A stretch of DNA of 64,000 nucleotides from Gemmatimonas sp. (GTDB lineage Bacteria; Gemmatimonadota; Gemmatimonadetes; Gemmatimonadales; Gemmatimonadaceae). A program made the translations under genes and the position numbers. Numbering within the stretch: position 1 is the first letter of the stretch; each line of letters starts with the position of its first letter. The stretch spans positions 1 to 64,000 of the forward strand of contig NZ_JANPLK010000006.1 of the NCBI RefSeq assembly GCF_031426495.1, given 5' to 3'. Under the pieces are notes generated by a model. The model had not been told where the DNA came from. It saw only the letters and a program-made list of their open reading frames with translations, and did no database searches. Below are positions 1 to 8,639 of this stretch, one piece after another.

Positions 1-1515
1 CGCGTGGGTGAGCTTTTCGATGTTGTGCACCAGGCAAAAGAGCAGCCACTGGCCGTTCACCTTCGTGCGGCCGCGCAGCGTGAAGCGATCCAGGCGTTTG
101 TTGTACCGCACGTTCGCGAACACCGGTTCGACGGTGGCGAAGCGTCGCCCGTATTGCTCGCGCCCCTCGGGCGTATCGAGGCGCTGCTGCATGCGCATCG
201 TGTGCGTCTCGGCCTCCGCGTCCTCTCGCCCGCGAAAGAACGCGACGTTGCGGACGACGGTAGTCTCGGGCGTGCGCAAACATTTGTCGCGCAACGCACA
301 GGGCGCGCAATCGCGCTTCGCGCCCTGAAAGTGTTCCCCGACATACCCGTTCGTGACGTTGCGCGCCCCCCGGCGGTTCAGCGATTTCCCGGCGGGACAT
401 ACACACGTACGCGCCTCCGCGTCATACGTGAAGTCACTCGGCGCAAACACCGGCAGCGTCTTCTTCGCGTCGCCCGATTTGTCGTGCAACGGATTCGGTG
501 CCGTGGTATGGTGCTCGCGGTCGGCGAACCGTTCGTCGCGCTTCCGCATGTCCGGATCGGCAATGAGCGCGGTCACACTCCGCTCGGCCAGGACGGCCAG
601 ATTCGCTTCGCTCTGATAGCCCGCGTCCGCCGTGAGCACCGTGGCGTTGGTGCGGAGCGACGCCAGCGCCTCAACGACGGGGAGCAGCAATTCCTGTTCG
701 GACCCGGTCCCATGCGCTTGCGCGTCGACAATGATCTGATGTTTTGCATCGACGCCGGCGACTCCCGTATAGCCCTGGATGACGCCCTTGTCCGTCGCCA
801 TCTTCGCGCTCTCGTTATCGGTGCGATTGCTTTTCCGCAGCCCGCCCGTCGGCCCGTGGCGATCCGTCGGATGGTTCGCCAGCCACGCGCGTAATTCCTC
901 GGCATCCTTCGTCAGCCGCGCGACACGCGCGGTGGTCTTCGCCGCGACGTCGGGCTCGCGCTCCTGTGCGTCTGTCGCACGGTGCCGGTCGAGCATCGTC
1001 TTGGCGGCAGCTTCCAACTTCTCGGCGCGCTGCGTGAACTCGGCGCGCGTGCCGCTCCGATGTTTCGACGCATTGCTCGGGAGCTTGACGCCATCAATCG
1101 CAAACATCTCGCGCCCAATCAGACCCTGTCCATCGCATACCGCCAGCACCGCCGCGAACACCTGCGCGATGTCGTCGCGCAGCGAGCTTACGAAGTGGGC
1201 AATGGTGGTGAAATGCGGCGCGGTCATGCCGCACAACGCCATGAACGTCACGTGCTCTTGGCACACGCGTTCAATGGCCCGGCTGCGCACGATGCCCTGG
1301 GAGTACGCGAAGAGCACCACCTTGAGCAGCATGGCCGGCGGGTACGCCGGCGCGCCGGTCGCATCGTTCTTGAAGCGCGCGTCGAAGTGCGCCAGATCCA
1401 CTTCGTGATCCAGCAGGTGATTCAGCGCGTGCTCGAACGTGCCGGGCAGCAGTTGGCGTGCGAGGTCAACGCTCAGAAACTGCGGATTCGTATCGACCAC
1501 TTTGTAGCGGGCCAT
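1..1515 (-). CDS. IS1182-family transposase, 3' end beyond window
   Basis: DDE transposase that would mobilise an IS1182-type element. Translation from the ATG at 1515 begins MARYKVVDTNPQFLSVDLA and stays open for 505 codons to the window edge, near the usual family length of about 500-550. An N-terminal helical region includes AYPPAMLLKVVLFAYSQG and is followed by the catalytic core: GYTGVAGVDAKHQIIVDA (first Asp), LTADAGYQSEANL (second Asp) and a C-terminal EPVFANVRYNKRLDRF segment holding the Glu. A Cys-rich stretch (CVCPAG, CAPCALRDKC) lies between, as in other IS1182 proteins. Upstream, within about 100 bp, lies a truncated IS110 transposase, so this element probably inserted into or deleted part of it. 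I could not identify its terminal inverted repeats. Confidence 0.85.
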   Translation of the reverse strand, partial: MARYKVVDTNPQFLSVDLARQLLPGTFEHALNHLLDHEVDLAHFDARFKNDATGAPAYPPAMLLKVVLFAYSQGIVRSRAIERVCQEHVTFMALCGMTAPHFTTIAHFVSSLRDDIAQVFAAVLAVCDGQGLIGREMFAIDGVKLPSNASKHRSGTRAEFTQRAEKLEAAAKTMLDRHRATDAQEREPDVAAKTTARVARLTKDAEELRAWLANHPTDRHGPTGGLRKSNRTDNESAKMATDKGVIQGYTGVAGVDAKHQIIVDAQAHGTGSEQELLLPVVEALASLRTNATVLTADAGYQSEANLAVLAERSVTALIADPDMRKRDERFADREHHTTAPNPLHDKSGDAKKTLPVFAPSDFTYDAEARTCVCPAGKSLNRRGARNVTNGYVGEHFQGAKRDCAPCALRDKCLRTPETTVVRNVAFFRGREDAEAETHTMRMQQRLDTPEGREQYGRRFATVEPVFANVRYNKRLDRFTLRGRTKVNGQWLLFCLVHNIEKLTHA

Positions 1516-1620
1516 GGCAGGATCTCGACAGCGAGGCGAACCGACACCACATTCGATGCAGGACCAACCCGTTGCGTGCTAGCAAGTTCCGTTTCCACAT
1601 TGGCATGCTTCGTGACTTTT

Positions 1621-2490
1621 CCTACAGCTTCGTTAGTGCAGCGCGTCGCCTCGAGCAGACCGCAGTTGATCGTGCTGGAGGCGACCGGCGGATACGAGCT
1701 GCTCGCCGTCGCCGCGCTCGCCGCTGCGGCACTGCCCGTGGTGGTGGTGAATCCACGCCAGGTGCGGGACTTTGCGAAGGCGACGGGCCAGCTGGCGAAA
1801 ACGGATCGCATTGACGCCGACATCCTCGTGCGCTTCGCTGATGTTGTCCGACCGGAGGTGCGCCTCATTCCCGACGCGGCGGCGCACGAACGGGATGCGC
1901 TGCTCACTCGGCGGCGACAGCTCTTGGAGATGCTGCAGGCGGAGCGCAATCGCGTAGGCCAAGTGTTCGGCACCGGCAAGAAGCAGGTGCGTAAAAGTCT
2001 GAAGGCGCACATCACGTTTCTCGAGCGCGAGCTGCGCTCGACGGACCCCGATCTCGGCGAGATGGTTCGCCAGAGTCCCGTCTGGCGTGAGCGCGACGAG
2101 CTCCTGCGCAGTGTGCCCGGTGTCGGCCCTGTGCTGTCGCGCACCCTGCTCGCGGACCTGCCGGAACTCGGTCGCCTGTCCCGTCGCGCGATTGCCAAGC
2201 TGGTCTGCGTCGCGCCGCTGAGTCGAGACTCCGGCACGATGCGTGGCCGTCGATTCGTGCAAGGCGGTCGCGCGACGGTGCGTGGCGTACTGTACATGGC
2301 GGCCCTCGTTGCCACCCGACGCAACATGATCATTCGCGAGTTTTACCTACGCTTGGTCGCCGCCGGCAAGCCGAAAAAGCTCGCCCTCGTGGCGTGTATG
2401 CGGAAACTGCTCACCATCCTCAATACGATGATGCGAACGAACACTACGTGGAGCGCGAAAGACGCGACAGCGATACTCGCCGTCGCTTGA
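1621..2490 (+). pseudogene. IS110-family transposase, 5'-truncated remnant
   Basis: About 290 codons match the middle and C-terminus of an IS110-type transposase. LIVLEATGGYE and KTDRIDADILVRFA come from the RuvC-like DEDD domain. VPGVGPVLSRTLLADLPELG and RGRRFVQGGRATVRGVLYMAA come from the transposase_20 domain with its catalytic Ser region. The first about 60 residues, including the initial DVSK-type Asp motif, are absent; the reading frame runs back into antisense of the IS1182 gene, so the start is lost and the protein should be inactive. Only 13 bases separate its stop from the core site of the attC at 2504-2629, so the right end of the element abuts an integron recombination site. The left end, where IS110-type elements often encode their guide RNA, is missing. 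Confidence 0.8.
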
Positions 2491-2503
2491 CTTTCAAGAC
2501 AGT

Positions 2504-2629
2504 TGCTAACGCCTCAGCGTTCTGCTGCAGCGCATCATATAAAGTGTGGCTGGACGGGCGACGTGCGCCAGCACGGCGACCGCCTGCCGCACACCGCCTC
2601 GCGCTGCCAGCAGCAACGTTTCGTTAGAC
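2504..2629 (-). other. attC recombination site
   Basis: Minus-strand order: R'' GTCTAACG (2629-2622), short unpaired spacer TTT read on plus (2619-2621), L'' arm, variable loop, L' arm, spacer CCTCAG on plus (2512-2517), and R' CGTTAGCA (2511-2504). Plus-strand CGTTCTGCTG (2518-2527) pairs with CAGCAGCAACG (2608-2618) except for one extra C at 2614. CAGCGC (2528-2533) pairs with GCGCTG (2601-2606), with a second extra C at 2607. Two unpaired single bases on one side of the stem plus an unpaired central spacer are the extrahelical features that define folded attC sites. R' ends CA rather than the RY of GTTRRRY, possibly because the IS110 end has replaced the following bases. Confidence 0.75.
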
Positions 2630-3468
2630 AGAGGCCGCTTCGAGATAGGCAACTTCCTCTAGCGACCTTCCGAGACCGTCGAGACCAGGGAAGAGAGAAT
2701 GTGCGCCGATGTTCATTTGTCTCAAGTTGCTCAGAAAAGACAGCTTGAGAGAGCTTGGAACTATCCACTTGGCAGCTACAAGCGTCGGCCCGTCCGTCGG
2801 AGATCCAGGAACAAGTGCCTTTGCGATACCCTCGTCGTGACCACTGAGAACGTCGAGCGAAAAGCTATAGTTCGCCATCTGCACAATCTCTCGCTCGGAA
2901 AGTACAGTAGAGGCGTAGAAGCCTGTCTTCGTGATTGAACGGTCTAGCTTCCCCATCGCTTCGTCGTGGAATTTCGCAGATGCTGAAGGCTCGATTCCAT
3001 TCGCTCTCAGAATGCGACCTGCGGCCGCTACAAAGATCGAGCCAGGGGCGGATAGATGAGATGTGCAAGCAAAGTATGCAGCCACGTACGCCGATTGGGT
3101 CCAATCAAGCAATCGAGTAGGCGCCCCGTAGTGCTGCATGATGGACCACCTCGCCATCCGGTTCGCGTAAAAGAACGTTTGAAGTTGTCCCGCGGTTACA
3201 TAGTGATGTGCGCGCGATTCGAATTGGCTGAGCAAGCGTTGTTCGACCATCTCGCCCGCACGCGTCGTCTTTACTTCAGCCTCGCGCAAGATGCGCGCAA
3301 GCTTTGGCTCGAGACGCCAGGTAGAGTTCGCCTGACCACGAAACACGAACATTGGTACCGTCGGCGAACCCATGGTAAGGGCCGCGACACGGGTGGCAAA
3401 CGCGTCCCACGACGGCAGCTCGAGGCTTGGAAATTCTATCGGATTCATGGAAGTTTAATTCTGTCTAA
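2510..3468 (-). mobile_element. integron-type gene cassette carrying a FRG-domain gene
   Basis: Read on the minus strand, the unit starts at a GTTAGAC core site (3469 to 3463; predicted cut after G), reaches the FRG start codon 20 bases later, and ends in an attC-like site whose first core GTCTAAC (2629 to 2623) contains the gene's TAA stop. The first six bases of the cassette (TTAGAC) are exactly complementary to the GTCTAAC core of its own attC, as expected for a circularised cassette. One compact promoterless gene of 959 bp total plus attC is standard cassette architecture. No integron integrase is in the window, and only one clear cassette is seen, so this may be a solitary insertion or the edge of a decayed array interrupted by IS elements. 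Confidence 0.75.
2624..3448 (-). CDS. FRG domain-containing protein
   Basis: 274-residue cytoplasmic protein of the FRG family, named for its Phe-Arg-Gly motif. Visible hallmarks: MFVFRGQANSTWRLEPKLAR near residues 33-52, then WSIMQHYGAPTRLLDWTQSAYVAAYFAC near residues 102-130, matching the family's conserved QHYGxPTRLLDWT core. The remainder is poorly conserved and ends in TAA. The biochemical role of FRG proteins is not established; they are frequent in mobile and phage-related regions. There is no good ribosome-binding site, as is common in cassette genes, which rely on external promoters. The stop codon lies inside the attC core, and the start is 20 bases from the upstream core site. Domain call is firm; function unknown. 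Confidence 0.85.
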   Translation of the reverse strand: MNPIEFPSLELPSWDAFATRVAALTMGSPTVPMFVFRGQANSTWRLEPKLARILREAEVKTTRAGEMVEQRLLSQFESRAHHYVTAGQLQTFFYANRMARWSIMQHYGAPTRLLDWTQSAYVAAYFACTSHLSAPGSIFVAAAGRILRANGIEPSASAKFHDEAMGKLDRSITKTGFYASTVLSEREIVQMANYSFSLDVLSGHDEGIAKALVPGSPTDGPTLVAAKWIVPSSLKLSFLSNLRQMNIGAHSLFPGLDGLGRSLEEVAYLEAASV

Positions 3469-3469
3469 C
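3463..3469 (-). other. cassette-boundary core site GTTAGAC
   Basis: Minus-strand GTTAGAC fits the integron consensus GTTRRRY and lies directly before the FRG cassette. I could not find a convincing L''/L' partner stem upstream, so it may be an attI-like single site, a decayed attC or a secondary insertion site. Confidence 0.5.
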
Positions 3470-3599
3470 CTCTATTCGCTCGACCGACCATTCCCTCATG
3501 GGTCGCGAGATCTGCACCATATCCGACAATCCCGCCGATCGCGTCTTGCCGCAAGGCCTTACGCCTCAACGCCGTACCACACTCCGAGCCGTCACCCCC

Positions 3600-3629
3600 G
3601 GCGCGTTAGCACGACCGACCTAACGCGCC
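3600..3629. repeat. perfect 10-bp inverted repeat with core-like ends
   Basis: GGCGCGTTAG (3600-3609) and CTAACGCGCC (3620-3629) are perfect reverse complements around a 10-nt loop. Each arm contains a core-site-like heptamer (plus GTTAGCA; minus GTTAGGT). It lies 39 bases beyond the stop of the minus-strand barrel gene, so a transcription terminator is possible, but no T-tract follows. The rest of 3470-3667 shows nothing else recognisable. Confidence 0.5.
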
Positions 3630-3667
3630 ACGCGAGACTCGCACCGCACGCCCCCGCCGAGAGCCCC

Positions 3668-6268
3668 CTACAACGCCGCACTCAAATAGAAATCCGTCCG
3701 CCACTGCTTCAGCGGATACAACCCGCGCGAGAAGTCCACGCGAATCAATCCGTCCAACAGCCCCACGCCAACCCCGGCTCCCCGCTGCGGCTGCGTCTTC
3801 CCGAACGCATCACGACTGCCCGCCCAGCCGATGTCAAAGAAGCCCACCGGTCTGAAGAAGCCCTGCTTCGTGCCCACCTCAGCCCGCGCGAGCCAGAACG
3901 CATCACCGTCCTGCGTGCCCGCGATCTGTCCGCGTACGGTACGCACGCCGCCCAGGAACCATCCGCGTTGACGTGGCACATCACCGAGCGAACTGCCGAT
4001 CGCGCCGGTGAGCGCGGTCGAGAATCGCGACACGGGGCGCGTGACAGTGCCTTCCACCGACGCCCGCGCATACTGAAACGTACCGGTCCCCGCTTCACCA
4101 TTCAGCACGGTCGTAAAGCGCAATCCCTTCGGTCGCTCCAGCAGCACGCGCGAGTACATGCCCGACACACCGGTCACACTCAGGTTCTCCGACTCGATGT
4201 TCCTGCGGAAGCGACGATCGGCAATGAGCTTCGCCAGCGAGAACGTATTCACCACATCGGTGTCGCCCGCCGTCCACTGCCGCTCGATGAACAGTTTGTA
4301 CTCCAACGCCCCACGACGACGTTCACGACGCTCACCCAACTCGGCGCCCATCGTGCGATAGTAAAACCCTTCGTCGCGTCCGTAGATGAACGCCGGCAAA
4401 CTCGGGCCGAAGCTCAGTCCCCCGCCCCACTCGGGGTTGGTGGCCGCAAGGCGATGATACACCGTCGCGGTCACGGTACGCGCGCCGTTGCTGCGCGCCA
4501 AACTCAGCTCACCGTTCGCATGCAGATCGGCGTGTCCAATGCGACCCACCGCATTCAGCGTGTAGCCCGCACCCAATAGCTGCGTCACGTTCACGCCGGC
4601 CGAGAAGCCTTCCACGCGGTTGAAGCGCAGCAGGTCGGAGCCCAGGCGAACCGTTGGCATCTGCGGCATCCAACCGGGCTGCAACGACAAGTCAAGCGCC
4701 GACAACAGTTCGTCGCGACTCTTGATGTCGAATAGCTCTTCATCCGACGCCACCGCTGGCGGCAGCGCGGGTGAGTTGGCGAGCTTCGACGCATCGCACG
4801 GCATGTCGTACGCCACCCGCAACGCGCCTTCGTACCGCGACTCCACCCGCGTGTAGGTGGAATCCTTCTGACACAACCGATAACGCGCCCGCGCCGACGC
4901 GGACATCTTCGTCGTGTCCGGCTTCGTGGCTTTGCCCGATTTGTCGCTGCCACCACCGACGGTGATGTTCACATCGTTCCCGCCCGTGATCACCGTCGTG
5001 TCCCGCGCACTCGAATCACCCGCCGTACCACTGAGTCGCGCCGCCGGAATGGCCGCCAGCGAGAAGTCGCCGTTCACGTCTTCGTACGTGAACTTCTCAT
5101 CGATGCTGAATGGCGTGCGCACGAAACCCAGCTGCATACTCGCCGTGGCACTATTCGCGCGCGGCAGCCAGAACTTGCCCTGATACAATCCGTATTCCAC
5201 CGAGATGGCGTCGAGCTTGGCCTTGGCCGGACGGAAGGTGGCCTTCACCCACACCGGCACGTCTTCGTCGCTGTTCTCATCCTTTGCCCGCGCCTGCACC
5301 GCCGGCGCGCGCTGGATCGAGTCTTTCACATACAGGTCGCGCGGCATGCGCACCCGCGCAATCGAATCACGCAAGCGGTCGGCTTCCCGGCTCACCTTCT
5401 TGTCGGCCTCAGTCTCTTCCGACGCCACATCCCAGATCTCGAGGTCCATCGCCAACCGGTACGCCGCGCGCACCAGCTGCCCACCGTCGCGATCGAACCA
5501 GAACGAGCCCACGAACACCCGCCAGTCGGGCCGGCGCGCCGTGATGCGCAACTCGCGCAGCTTGATCACGCGGCCACCATCGAGCTTGATGTCCACCGAG
5601 TCGCCCGTCGCATACTTGTAGTACGTCTCGGCGCCATTCGCGAGCGGATGAATGACTTCACGCTCGTCGATGTCGCTCTTCACCACGCCGAAGTTGCTGC
5701 TCGGAAACCAAAGCGACTCGCGCCCCGGAAAGTACGGAATGGAAATGGCACTGCTGAAATCCCCACTCGAACTCGACGCCATCGGTACGGTGATGCGCGA
5801 ACCGATCGGCCGCACCCGCACGCCTATATCACGGCGCCACGAGATCTCGGCCACGTTGTCGCCCCGAAACAGCAGCTTCTCGAGCCCCAACCGCTTGGCG
5901 CCCATGCCCATCGAAATGCGCTGCGTGGCGGTGGCCTTGTAGGCCCGCAGCGCGCTGTCCTGCCGCACACGCGCCTCACGCGCCCGCACGAGAATGAGTT
6001 TTGCCTCGGGGTCGCTGAAGGCCGACGCGCTGGCCGAGTCGGCCCGCAGGCGCCGCACGACGCTGTCGGGAGAGAGCTGCCGGCGCGCCATGGAGCGGGC
6101 ATCCCGGGTGGCCTCCCGTGCGGCCGTCCGTTCCTCGGCCGTGAGCGTATCGCGCTTGGCCGGCGGCTTGGGGCGCGCCTGACCGAACAGCGCATCGGGA
6201 CACGCGGCTGAGAGCAGACTCATCACCCCAACCAGGGCGACCACACGGAGCGAATTCGGAGAGCGCAT
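3668..6268 (-). CDS. large outer-membrane beta-barrel protein (DUF5686/Omp85-like C-terminus)
   Basis: Predicted exported protein of about 866 residues from the ATG at 6268. The N-terminus has an RSPNSLRV n-region, a hydrophobic segment and a likely cleavage near ALFGQA. A Lys/Arg/Asp-rich segment follows (about residues 35-100), then a long soluble region. The last about 250 residues read as alternating beta strands with GWFLGGVRTVRGQIAG, resembling the RG-containing motif of Omp85/ShlB barrels, and end in FYLSAAL. DUF5686-type proteins of Bacteroidetes have a similar layout. Two upstream ATGs (6298, 6358) are possible; 6268 gives the best signal peptide. Divergent from the M20 hydrolase. 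Function unknown; location and barrel are inferred. Confidence 0.65.
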   Translation of the reverse strand: MRSPNSLRVVALVGVMSLLSAACPDALFGQARPKPPAKRDTLTAEERTAAREATRDARSMARRQLSPDSVVRRLRADSASASAFSDPEAKLILVRAREARVRQDSALRAYKATATQRISMGMGAKRLGLEKLLFRGDNVAEISWRRDIGVRVRPIGSRITVPMASSSSGDFSSAISIPYFPGRESLWFPSSNFGVVKSDIDEREVIHPLANGAETYYKYATGDSVDIKLDGGRVIKLRELRITARRPDWRVFVGSFWFDRDGGQLVRAAYRLAMDLEIWDVASEETEADKKVSREADRLRDSIARVRMPRDLYVKDSIQRAPAVQARAKDENSDEDVPVWVKATFRPAKAKLDAISVEYGLYQGKFWLPRANSATASMQLGFVRTPFSIDEKFTYEDVNGDFSLAAIPAARLSGTAGDSSARDTTVITGGNDVNITVGGGSDKSGKATKPDTTKMSASARARYRLCQKDSTYTRVESRYEGALRVAYDMPCDASKLANSPALPPAVASDEELFDIKSRDELLSALDLSLQPGWMPQMPTVRLGSDLLRFNRVEGFSAGVNVTQLLGAGYTLNAVGRIGHADLHANGELSLARSNGARTVTATVYHRLAATNPEWGGGLSFGPSLPAFIYGRDEGFYYRTMGAELGERRERRRGALEYKLFIERQWTAGDTDVVNTFSLAKLIADRRFRRNIESENLSVTGVSGMYSRVLLERPKGLRFTTVLNGEAGTGTFQYARASVEGTVTRPVSRFSTALTGAIGSSLGDVPRQRGWFLGGVRTVRGQIAGTQDGDAFWLARAEVGTKQGFFRPVGFFDIGWAGSRDAFGKTQPQRGAGVGVGLLDGLIRVDFSRGLYPLKQWRTDFYLSAAL

Positions 6269-6456
6269 GAACCGGGGAACGGGATATGGCGAGGACATCA
6301 CGACAAAAACGACCGTCTTGGTGACCGTACGGGGGTCCCGACCGAGCGGTTTCCCCACGTGAAACGTAATTTCGGAGTTCGCCTGCCGTGCCCGGTTTGC
6401 TGCGGGCCACTGGCAAGCCCTGTCTGAAATTCGCCGACCACCCCTGGGAGTCCGCC

Positions 6457-8172
6457 GTGCATCCGACCCGCTTTCGCGACTGCGTTCGCAGTACCCGTTC
6501 CCTCGTTGCCGGCCTCACTGCACTGGCCGCCCTGCCGGCCTCTGCGCCCGCGCTGCTGGCTCAGGCAGCGACACCGCCCGCCGCCGCTGCGGCGACTGCA
6601 CCCGTCGACCCCCGCTTGGAGAAGCTCAAGGCCGAAGCACTCGTGATGGTCGAGTCCCGCGCCAAGCAGGTGCAGGAGATCGTGGACATGCTCTTCTCAT
6701 TCCAGGAACTCGGCTTCCAGGAATTCGAGTCGCAGCGCTACATCACGACCCTGCTGGCCAAGGAAGGTTTCACCATCGAGAAGGGCGTGGCGGGCATCCC
6801 GTCGGCGTGGACGGCCAAGTGGAGCTACGGCACGGGTAAGCCGGAGATTTCTCTCGGCTCCGATGTGGACGGCATTCCGCAGGCCAGCAACAAGCCGGGC
6901 GTGGGCTACAAGGACCCGATGGTGGCCGGCGGCCCCGGTCATGGTGAAGGACACAACTCGGGGCAGGCCGTGAACATCGTGGCCGCGATCGTGGTGAAGC
7001 AGCTCATGCAGCGCGACAAGATCAATGGCACGCTGCTGCTGTGGCCGGGCATCGCCGAAGAGCAGATGGCGGGCAAGGCATTCTTGGTGCGCTCGGGACT
7101 GTTCAAGAACACCGATGTCACGCTGTTCACACACGTCGGCAACGATCTCGGCGTCTCATGGGGCGCCAGCGGCTCGAGCGCCTTGCTCTCGGCCGAATTC
7201 CGCTTCCGTGGCTCGAGCGCCCACGCGGCCGGTGCGCCGTGGAGCGGCAAGAGCGCACTCGACGCGGTCATGCTGATGGGACAGGCGTGGGAGTACAAGC
7301 GCGAGCACCTGCGCTTGCAGCAGCGCTCGCACTACGTGATCAAGGACGGCGGCGATCAGCCGAACGTGGTGCCCAGCACGGCGAGCATCTGGTTCTATTT
7401 CCGCGAGCAGGACTATCCGCGCACGATGGCCCTGTTCGAAGTGGGCAAGAAGATCGCCGAAGGCGCCGCCATGATGACCGACACGAAGCTCGACACGATC
7501 GCCATTCTGGGTTCTGGCTGGTCGGCGCACTTCAGCAAGCCGATCGCCGAAGCGATGCACCAGAACGTGCAGACCGTCGGCATGCCGAAGTGGGACGACA
7601 AGGACCAGACGCTCGCGAAGGGCATTCAGAAGGAGCTTGGCTCGCCCGACTTCGGCTTGTCGGAGCAGGTGAACAAGCAGCTGCGTGGCGCCGAGACACC
7701 GCAGAACTGGATGGGTGGTGGATCGGACGATATCGGTGACATCGCGTGGAACGTGCCGACGATCACGCTGCGCTTCCCGTCGAACATTCCGGGACTGCCG
7801 GGCCACAACTGGGCGAACGCGATTTCGATGGCGACGCCCATCGCGCACAAGGGCGCGCTGGCCGGCGCCAAGGTACAGGCGCTCACGATGCTCGACATCG
7901 TCATGACGCCGAAGATCGTGGCGGACGCGTGGGACTACTTCAAGAACGTGCAGACGAAGGACACGAAGTACACGCCGTTCATCCGCCCGCAGGACATGCC
8001 GCCGACGTACCTGAACGCCGACATCATGGCGCGCTACAAGACGCAGCTGCAGAAGTTCTACTACGACCCCACGAAGTTCAAAACGTATATGGAACAGCTG
8101 GGCATTGAGTATCCGACGGTGCGGCCGCAGGTGGTGGCACCGAAGGGTGAGGATGGCAAGGAAAAGCAGTAG
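6457..8172 (+). CDS. exported M20-family amidohydrolase (AbgB-like)
   Basis: Zinc-dependent hydrolase related to the p-aminobenzoyl-glutamate hydrolase subunit B/M20D group, which cleaves amide bonds of small N-acyl amino acids. Start taken at GTG 6457 because GGGAG lies 6 bases upstream and the resulting N-terminus (MHPTRFRDCVRSTRSLVAGL, then an Ala/Leu-rich core) is a good signal peptide; 571 residues. Metal-site features: LGSDVDGIP (Asp), GHGEGHNSG (His), GIAEEQMAG (Glu pair), THVGND (His), and a C-terminal PGLPGHNWANA (His). The dimerisation insert begins SSAHAAGAPWSGKSALDAV, typical of M20. Substrate unknown. Monocistronic; the next gene is convergent after 10 bases. Confidence 0.85.
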   Translation: MHPTRFRDCVRSTRSLVAGLTALAALPASAPALLAQAATPPAAAAATAPVDPRLEKLKAEALVMVESRAKQVQEIVDMLFSFQELGFQEFESQRYITTLLAKEGFTIEKGVAGIPSAWTAKWSYGTGKPEISLGSDVDGIPQASNKPGVGYKDPMVAGGPGHGEGHNSGQAVNIVAAIVVKQLMQRDKINGTLLLWPGIAEEQMAGKAFLVRSGLFKNTDVTLFTHVGNDLGVSWGASGSSALLSAEFRFRGSSAHAAGAPWSGKSALDAVMLMGQAWEYKREHLRLQQRSHYVIKDGGDQPNVVPSTASIWFYFREQDYPRTMALFEVGKKIAEGAAMMTDTKLDTIAILGSGWSAHFSKPIAEAMHQNVQTVGMPKWDDKDQTLAKGIQKELGSPDFGLSEQVNKQLRGAETPQNWMGGGSDDIGDIAWNVPTITLRFPSNIPGLPGHNWANAISMATPIAHKGALAGAKVQALTMLDIVMTPKIVADAWDYFKNVQTKDTKYTPFIRPQDMPPTYLNADIMARYKTQLQKFYYDPTKFKTYMEQLGIEYPTVRPQVVAPKGEDGKEKQ

Positions 8173-8182
8173 GGGGGTACGA

Positions 8183-8629
8183 TCACTTGATCTCGTCGAC
8201 GGCCGTCTGCTTGGTCGCGGCGAGTAGCTTCGCGAGGATGTCGGGGTAGATGCCCTGAGGGAAGCGACTGATCAGGGTGAGCTTGCGCCGTGTTTCGTCG
8301 GTGACACGCAGACCGCGCCTCACGTCGTAGGCGCCGCCAAGTCGGTCGACGTCGATGGCGTCGACGCTTCCCCAGGCCACGCGGGTGATCTTGGGTCGGC
8401 GCAGCTCGACGCCCTCGACGACTTCGGGGCTGCGCATGAGGACACTTTCGTCGTCTACGGCGAGCAGTTCTCCTACGCGGTCCTGCGGCTCGCCGACGAC
8501 ACGTAGCGCAATGCGGGCGCCTTCGGGAGAGACCATCCAGTCGATGTCGCCGGGCTTGGCGCCGAAGCGACAGGCAGAGACCAAGACGCACGCGAGCAAT
8601 GCGGTGGCACGCACTAATTGGCGAGTCAT
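8183..8629 (-). CDS. small lipoprotein, unknown function
   Basis: 148 residues from the ATG at 8629, which has GAGGAG 7 bases upstream and overlaps the end of the preceding minus-strand gene by 13 nt if that gene ends at 8640 on this strand order. The signal peptide ends in a lipobox-like LVSAC (Cys about 20). The rest is charged and mixed, with GELLAVDDESVLMR and ITRVAWGSVDAIDVDRLGG; such beta-rich short repeats resemble small surface-carbohydrate or KOW/SH3-like folds, but I recognise no family. Probably co-transcribed with the larger lipoprotein upstream at 8640-10262. Confidence 0.7.
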   Translation of the reverse strand: MTRQLVRATALLACVLVSACRFGAKPGDIDWMVSPEGARIALRVVGEPQDRVGELLAVDDESVLMRSPEVVEGVELRRPKITRVAWGSVDAIDVDRLGGAYDVRRGLRVTDETRRKLTLISRFPQGIYPDILAKLLAATKQTAVDEIK

Positions 8630-8639
8630 GGCGCGCTCC

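Noticed and set aside
982..1620. N-terminal extension of the IS110 transposase reading frame
   Set aside because: It is antisense to the IS1182 transposase and has no IS110 similarity; the true 5' end is lost.
2624..3448. FRG gene as a proven anti-phage defence gene
   Set aside because: FRG proteins are common near mobile DNA but no defence partner is visible and the activity is unknown.
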